Assembly (NCBI GenBank): GCA_002371375.1
Contig: DFIB01000196.1
Coordinates: forward strand, 1 to 19,009
Direction: 5' to 3'
DNA: 19,009 bases
From: Mageeibacillus sp. UBA3708
Lineage (GTDB): Bacteria > Bacillota > Clostridia > Saccharofermentanales > Saccharofermentanaceae
The notes below the pieces were generated by a model. That model was given only the letters and a program-made list of their open reading frames with translations. It did no database searches and was not told the DNA's origin. The position numbers were made by a program, and so were the translations under genes. Shown one piece after another: positions 14,285 to 19,009 of the stretch (its first letter is position 1; the number at the start of each line of letters is the position of its first letter).

Positions 14285-16828
14285 ATGAAAGAATTTATCA
14301 GGACAACAGCTGCGGTAACAGTTTTAGCGTCTCTTCTGGCATCATGTGATACCGGTATTGAGAGCGGCATATACAATCCGTCAGATACTGCGCAGGAATC
14401 TGCTACGGAGCCTTCACAGAGCAGCGCCGAAAGCAGTGAGACGGGCGGTGAGCACAGCGTGGAAGGCCTTACTGAGAAAGGCAGGGGATACGAGGGGACG
14501 GAAGGGACCGGCAAGTACAACTACGGTGAAGCACTGCAGAAGTCTCTTCTTTTCTACGAGCTTCAGAGGAGCGGCAAGCTCCCTGAGAATGTCAGGTGCA
14601 ACTGGCGCGGAGATTCGGGGCTCACGGACGGTGCGGACAATGATGTTGACCTGACCGGCGGGTGGTATGACGCAGGCGATAATGTTAAGTTCAATCTTCC
14701 CATGGCATATTCAGCCTCTATGCTCGGATGGTCTTTCTACGAGGATCAGGAGGCATATGAGCAGAGCGGTCAGAAAGACTACATTCTGGGTGATATCAGG
14801 TGGGTATGCGATTACCTTATCAAGTGCCACCCCGAACCGGAAGTATTCTATTATCAGGTGGGGGACGGCAATGCGGACCACTCATGGTGGGGACCTGCCG
14901 AGGTAATGACGATGAACAGACCGTCCTACAAGGTTACAAAGAGCGAGCCGGGAAGCGCAGTGACCGGCGAAGCGTCTGCGGCGCTTGCCATCGCATCGAT
15001 AGTGTTCAAAGATATAGATCCGGAGTACTCGGCAAAGTGCCTTGAACATGCAAAGAGCCTATATAAGTTTGCCGATTCCACAAGAAGTGATTCGGGATAT
15101 ACTGCGGCCAACGGATTCTATAATTCGTGGAGCGGCTTCTACGACGAGCTGGCATGGGCAGGTTCGTGGCTCTATCTCGCGACGGACGATAAGTCGTATC
15201 TGGACAATGCAAAGTCATGCTTCACGCAGGCCGGTCATGACTATGACTGGTCCATGTGCTGGGATGATGTTCATATCGGAGCGGCAGTGATGCTTGCGAA
15301 GATAACGGGCGAGAAGACATACAAAGATGAAGTTCAGCACCACCTGGATTACTGGTCGTGCGGAACGTCTGACGGCAAGAAGATCACGTATTCTCCCAAG
15401 GGTCTTGCATGGCTCGACCAGTGGGGATCGCTGAGGTATGCAACGACTACCGCTTTCGTTGCGGCAGTGTACAGCAGGTGGGACGGCTGCCCTTCAGACA
15501 AGGCATCGGTCTACTGGGATTTCGCTGTGAGCCAGGCAGATTATGCGCTCGGCTCTTCGGGTAGGTCATATGTTGTGGGATTCGGTGAGAATCCTCCGGA
15601 GCACCCTCATCACAGAACGAGTCAGGGATCGTACTGCGATAACATGAACGAGCCGGGTGAAGCAAGACATACACTGTACGGCGCTCTCGTCGGAGGACCT
15701 GACGCGTCCGACGGTTATACCGACACTGTAAGCGACTATAACAAAAACGAGGTTGCGTGCGACTATAATGCAGGATTTACAGGTCTTCTGGCAGCAATGT
15801 ACTCCAAGTATCACGGCAAGACGCTGATCGATTTCGGTGCGGTGGAGGAAGTTCCCGGGGATGAATATTCCGTGGACTGCGGTGTCAATGTAGAGGGTCA
15901 GGATTTCGTTGAGATAAAGGCGGTCATCTACAACAAGACGGCGTGGCCGGCAAGGGCAGCCGGTAACCTGGAGTTCCGGTATTTTGTTGACCTGTCAGAG
16001 ATCTATAAGACGGGCGGTGATGCGTCAGGAGTGACGATCAACACTAATTATATGCAGTCCGGAAGAGTAGACGGACTCAAGGTGTGGAATGAGAAGAACC
16101 ATATATATTATCTGTCGGTGGTATTTGATGACGATTCTCTGTATCCCGGCGGACAGTCGCAGCACAAGTCCGAGATCCAGGTGAGGATGATAAGTCCTTC
16201 GGGCGTATGGGATAACAGTAATGACTATTCTTTCAATAACGCGTCGGGCGCCGTACTCCTCGAGGACGGCAACGTAGTGTACGGCATGCTTCCCGACGAT
16301 GCCGGAACGAATTCGGGATCATCTGCAGGCGGACAGGCGAATCCCACTGACGGCACCGCGCCTACATCACAGACAACTGCGCAGAACGGAGGAAGCGGGC
16401 AGGCAACATCAGGCTCCCTCAGCGTCAAGATGACATATAACGATAATTCGACTTCGGCAAATGCCATAGCAGGCACTCTGGAGATCAAGAACAACGGTGC
16501 GGCGGTCGAACTGTCCGGGATGAAGATAAAGTATTACCTGACCAATGACGGTAACGGGCAGCTCGTATTCGACTGCTATCATGCGGCGATCAATGCGGCA
16601 AACGGGCAATACACGGCACTTACAAACGGAGTGAAAGGTTCATTCGCATCAGCGTCAGGACAGGACAGGGATACGTGTCTTACGATAACACCCGGTTCGG
16701 GAAGCCTTGGCAAGGGCGACACGCTGACTGTCAATTTCAGTTGCCACAGGTCAGACTGGCAGAACATGAACCTTGGCAACGACTGGTCGCACAAAGATGT
16801 AAAGAACATTGAGGTTACCGCCTCATGA
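14285..16828 (+). CDS. Surface lipoprotein GH9 endoglucanase with two CBM3 modules
   Basis: An 847-residue protein. It has a lipoprotein signal (lipobox LASC, lipidated Cys21) and an acidic Ser/Thr-rich tether to about 75. The GH9 catalytic domain spans about 78-515. [20 protein letters not shown] holds the catalytic-base Asps (D129, D132); HPHHR (440-444) and [10 protein letters not shown] with general acid E489 complete the site. The next module, about 525-655, matches CBM3c, which in Cel9A/Cel9I-type enzymes feeds a chain into the active site for processive action. After a Gly/Thr/Gln-rich linker (about 670-710), a C-terminal module (710-847) resembles a cellulose-anchoring CBM3. No dockerin or SLH domain is present, so attachment is by lipid. 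The stop overlaps the next start by 4 bp. Confidence 0.93.
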   Translation: MKEFIRTTAAVTVLASLLASCDTGIESGIYNPSDTAQESATEPSQSSAESSETGGEHSVEGLTEKGRGYEGTEGTGKYNYGEALQKSLLFYELQRSGKLPENVRCNWRGDSGLTDGADNDVDLTGGWYDAGDNVKFNLPMAYSASMLGWSFYEDQEAYEQSGQKDYILGDIRWVCDYLIKCHPEPEVFYYQVGDGNADHSWWGPAEVMTMNRPSYKVTKSEPGSAVTGEASAALAIASIVFKDIDPEYSAKCLEHAKSLYKFADSTRSDSGYTAANGFYNSWSGFYDELAWAGSWLYLATDDKSYLDNAKSCFTQAGHDYDWSMCWDDVHIGAAVMLAKITGEKTYKDEVQHHLDYWSCGTSDGKKITYSPKGLAWLDQWGSLRYATTTAFVAAVYSRWDGCPSDKASVYWDFAVSQADYALGSSGRSYVVGFGENPPEHPHHRTSQGSYCDNMNEPGEARHTLYGALVGGPDASDGYTDTVSDYNKNEVACDYNAGFTGLLAAMYSKYHGKTLIDFGAVEEVPGDEYSVDCGVNVEGQDFVEIKAVIYNKTAWPARAAGNLEFRYFVDLSEIYKTGGDASGVTINTNYMQSGRVDGLKVWNEKNHIYYLSVVFDDDSLYPGGQSQHKSEIQVRMISPSGVWDNSNDYSFNNASGAVLLEDGNVVYGMLPDDAGTNSGSSAGGQANPTDGTAPTSQTTAQNGGSGQATSGSLSVKMTYNDNSTSANAIAGTLEIKNNGAAVELSGMKIKYYLTNDGNGQLVFDCYHAAINAANGQYTALTNGVKGSFASASGQDRDTCLTITPGSGSLGKGDTLTVNFSCHRSDWQNMNLGNDWSHKDVKNIEVTAS

Positions 16829-17817
16829 AGAGAATCGTCAGTATCATACTGTCAGGCATTCTGGCAGCCTCGGTATTGTCTTCATGCTCACGGGAACAGG
16901 AGACATCAGTCATCTCTGTATCCGGTTCATCTTCAGATGAGCCGGATACAACATATGTAATTGAGTTCGATCCTCATGTCTATCCTTCGATCTATGAAGA
17001 GAACTTCGACGGTAAGACGAAGGAATCCTTCTTCAGTCTGTGCGATGCAATGCTCGCCGGAGAAGACGAGTTTGTCTGCGAAGATGATGTTATGTTCTAT
17101 ACCGTCGTATTTACAATTGCGCACCAGTGCTTTCCTCTCGTGGAACTGATGGGCGACGGATGGACGGTAAAGGACGGCAAAGCGCATATTAATTACAGTC
17201 TGCCCAAAGAACAGTATCTTCAGAAGGTGGAGGAGTTCAAGACGCTTACGGTATCGATACTTGAAGAGTGTATCAAGCCGGGATATGATGACACGGATAA
17301 AGCGCTGTCAGTATACGATTATTTTATAACGCACTACTCCTATGATTACGATGCGGCAGTAGACGATAGCATGCGTCTGTCATCCTACAGGCTTTTTATG
17401 GAGCATAAAGGTATCTGCCAGGAGATTGCACCTGCATACGCATATATCCTGTTGCAGGCACATGTCGACTGCACTACCTGCGGCTCGCTTAATGATATCA
17501 ATGAGGCGCATGAATGGGCATTTGCCAGGCTGGATGGTGAATACTATCACATCGATCCCACATACGGGATCAACGACCCCGATTCATTCCGGTATTTCGG
17601 CATGACTGATGAAGAGAGGCACGATCAGGGCGGATGGAATACTGCGGTATTCAATTACGGCAATGCCAATATATTTGACGACAGCGGTAAATACAGTGCT
17701 GACAGCAGACGGTTCGATGCCCTGTGGACGGCTGTGACATGCAATCCCGATTATGGAACAAATACTATCCGTTACTATAGGGACGGCGGGGATGAACAGT
17801 ATGAATTTACCTATTAG
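16825..17817 (+). CDS. Transglutaminase-like domain lipoprotein
   Basis: A 330-residue lipoprotein (lipobox LSSC, Cys21) whose second half, about 155-250, is a transglutaminase-like/papain-fold domain. KGICQE contains the nucleophile Cys198, [22 protein letters not shown] contains His229 and Asp244, giving the full Cys-His-Asp triad. Such bacterial domains act as cysteine proteases, amidases or crosslinkers on surface proteins or the wall; the reaction here is unknown. The first ~110 residues have no recognisable domain. The ATG overlaps the GH9 stop (ATGA, 16825-16828), with GAGG at 16811-16814, so the two are translationally coupled. That suggests a joint surface role, perhaps processing or fixing the cellulase, which is inference only. 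Confidence 0.88.
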   Translation: MKRIVSIILSGILAASVLSSCSREQETSVISVSGSSSDEPDTTYVIEFDPHVYPSIYEENFDGKTKESFFSLCDAMLAGEDEFVCEDDVMFYTVVFTIAHQCFPLVELMGDGWTVKDGKAHINYSLPKEQYLQKVEEFKTLTVSILEECIKPGYDDTDKALSVYDYFITHYSYDYDAAVDDSMRLSSYRLFMEHKGICQEIAPAYAYILLQAHVDCTTCGSLNDINEAHEWAFARLDGEYYHIDPTYGINDPDSFRYFGMTDEERHDQGGWNTAVFNYGNANIFDDSGKYSADSRRFDALWTAVTCNPDYGTNTIRYYRDGGDEQYEFTY

Positions 17818-17823
17818 TTGTAG

Positions 17824-17829
17824 TATAAT
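17824..17829 (+). promoter_or_regulatory. -10 box for a leaderless gene
   Basis: TATAAT ends seven bases before the ATG at 17837, inside the 19-bp gap after the transglutaminase gene. No -35 is clear, and no Shine-Dalgarno is present. Confidence 0.55.
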
Positions 17830-17836
17830 CTGACGT

Positions 17837-18751
17837 ATGGATAACATATACATAATCAACGACAACAATAATTACAACACTCGCAAACAGATTCCTGAGA
17901 GCGGTGCCGCTACGGCACTGAGGATTACATTCGCGATCATTGCTTTTTTTACAATCGGATTGTTCATCAATACGGTTGCTCTGGGAATTACCATATTTAG
18001 CGGTGATTTCTGGCATGATGTAATTGCGAGCGATGAAGTCAAAGAAGCATTGAAGGATGAGGCCGATATAAATGTCAAGGATTTCCTGAAGGTTGACAGC
18101 ATTGATCTCACCATCGCAGGTGAAGAGATGACAGATGAGTTTATTGACATCATTATGGATGAGATGCTGGATCTGTACCTCAATAACGATGCCAAGGTCG
18201 ATAAGGACAGGGTATATCAATTATTTGACGATTATGAGGGTGTTATCTTCCGCGGATATAATCCTCCGGAGTCCGTTATCGAGAGAGCCAAGGAAGAGAC
18301 ATACGAGATGTTCTCGGACAAGATAAAAGAGGCAAAATCCGAACTTAAGCATAGTGATACATACGAGGTATTGTGTGTATATGATGATTTGAGAGCCGGC
18401 AATTCAACAGCTATGCTCATCTCGGGGATTGCAACGCTTGTAATGATTGTTATTCTCATACTTATCCACAAGAACAGGTTCAGACCCGTGAGAGCTTTTG
18501 GTATCTCCATGACGGCTGCACAATCATGTAATCTGATACTGTGGTTCCTGGTATATCTTCTGTTCAGTGCCGCCAAAGCAAGTGCAAAGGGAGAAGAGAA
18601 GGTCGTACAGATATTTGCCTCGAGGATACTTGGTTCTGTCGGAGGCATCATGCTGTTCATGTTCATCCTGCTGCTTGTAGGCATCACGCTGATCGTCGGC
18701 GGCAGCATCGGTATAAAGAAAGCCAATTCCGTTCAGGACGACTGGGAGTGA
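17837..18751 (+). CDS. Four-helix membrane protein of unknown function
   Basis: A 304-residue protein with an Asn-rich start (MDNIYIINDNNNYN). Predicted helices lie at about 28-54, 189-211, 219-245 and 263-292. Between helices 1 and 2 is a charged soluble region of about 135 residues, very rich in Asp, Glu and Lys, and likely helical; it should face outside if the N-terminus is cytoplasmic. The C-terminal end has IGIKKANSVQDDWE. I do not recognise the family. It follows the transglutaminase gene by 19 bp but has its own TATAAT box, so it may be transcribed separately. Codon use resembles its neighbours. Confidence 0.75.
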   Translation: MDNIYIINDNNNYNTRKQIPESGAATALRITFAIIAFFTIGLFINTVALGITIFSGDFWHDVIASDEVKEALKDEADINVKDFLKVDSIDLTIAGEEMTDEFIDIIMDEMLDLYLNNDAKVDKDRVYQLFDDYEGVIFRGYNPPESVIERAKEETYEMFSDKIKEAKSELKHSDTYEVLCVYDDLRAGNSTAMLISGIATLVMIVILILIHKNRFRPVRAFGISMTAAQSCNLILWFLVYLLFSAAKASAKGEEKVVQIFASRILGSVGGIMLFMFILLLVGITLIVGGSIGIKKANSVQDDWE

Positions 18752-18853
18752 TTACAGGATCTTATCATTTTCCGTTTACTGTCCTGGAACTGAGAGCAGT
18801 CATATAATTTGGTTATTCACGGAACAGGTGGGATGATGTGTCGATGCTGTATC

Positions 18854-19009
18854 TTTCCGCGGAAGGATTGCTGCCGGCATTCTGTCTAACTGTCTGCATT
18901 CAGCGTTTCCGCGGAAAAACGGCATTCCTTCCGCAATTTTCGCGGAAAGATTTCTATATATCTGCGAATCCGCGGAAAACACCGTAGTTTTCCGCAGTTT
19001 TCGCGGACT
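18854..19009. repeat. ~61-bp tandem repeat with TTTCCGCGGAAA palindromes
   Basis: Five palindrome copies centred near 18859, 18911, 18942, 18972 and 19003: TTTCCGCGGAA, TTTCCGCGGAAA, TTTTCGCGGAAA, AATCCGCGGAAA and TTTTCGCGGACT. The last four are 30-31 bp apart. Copies alternate in type, and 18901-18948 aligns with 18962-19009, so the true unit is about 61 bp. It is unrelated in sequence to the 62-bp family. The 100 bp before it (18752-18853) shows no gene or clear terminator. The array runs off the right edge. Confidence 0.75.

Noticed and set aside
14285..16828. Dockerin or cellulosome attachment of the GH9 enzyme
   Set aside because: The C-terminus ends in a CBM3-like module with no duplicated calcium-binding dockerin motif. 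The N-terminal lipobox explains attachment.
18854..19009. Possible CRISPR array because of the 30-31-bp spacing
   Set aside because: The conserved part is only a 12-bp palindrome, the intervening sequences are themselves related, and no cas gene is present.

Overview
The window looks like a chromosomal segment from an anaerobic, fibre-degrading member of the Clostridia (Firmicutes), of rumen or gut type. Three things point there. It has a SCIFF ranthipeptide precursor next to its radical SAM maturase, a pair nearly universal in Clostridia. It has a surface-lipoprotein GH9 cellulase with two CBM3-like modules, and a GH94 glycoside phosphorylase. Genus cannot be fixed from sequence alone. There are no rRNA, tRNA, CRISPR, transposase or phage genes.

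Layout, left to right. (1) Positions 1-235 hold the end of a 62-bp tandem repeat array and two associated elements. (2) 267-2900 (-) is a GH94 phosphorylase, divergent from a + strand operon at 3029-7867. That operon encodes a DUF2974/Mbeg1-like alpha/beta hydrolase and both halves of a heterodimeric ABC exporter of the TM287/288 type, with one degenerate ATP site. (3) 7868-8558 is a 691-bp non-coding island: a 9-bp minisatellite, three more 62-bp repeats bracketed by inverted-repeat elements, and a long imperfect hairpin. (4) 8559-10439 (+) is a polytopic, GT-C-like membrane protein. (5) 10440-10721 carries a third, degenerate copy of the repeat cluster in the opposite orientation. (6) 10722-12314 (-) is the SCIFF locus. 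Its precursor gene scfA has a perfect-consensus sigma-A promoter, and an intrinsic-terminator-like hairpin separates it from the maturase scfB. (7) 12444-12914 (+) is a small DUF4190-like membrane protein that overlaps, tail to tail, a PLP-dependent Orn/Lys/Arg decarboxylase (12870-14219, -). (8) 14285-17817 (+) is a translationally coupled pair of lipoproteins: the GH9 cellulase and a transglutaminase-like protein. (9) 17837-18751 (+) is a four-helix membrane protein, followed by a second, unrelated ~61-bp tandem repeat built on a TTTCCGCGGAAA palindrome that runs off the right edge.

Functionally, the GH9 enzyme would act on cellulose at the cell surface, and the GH94 enzyme would phosphorolyse imported beta-gluco-oligosaccharides in the cytoplasm, although the two genes are not linked.

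Three patterns are not captured by gene calls. First, the 62-bp repeat contains a terminator-like hairpin plus T-tract and, where the neighbouring gene is visible, is oriented to terminate the gene just upstream. Second, at least four genes have no Shine-Dalgarno and a -10 box only 6-8 nt before the ATG, implying leaderless transcripts. Third, the SCIFF operon is built to make much more precursor than maturase.
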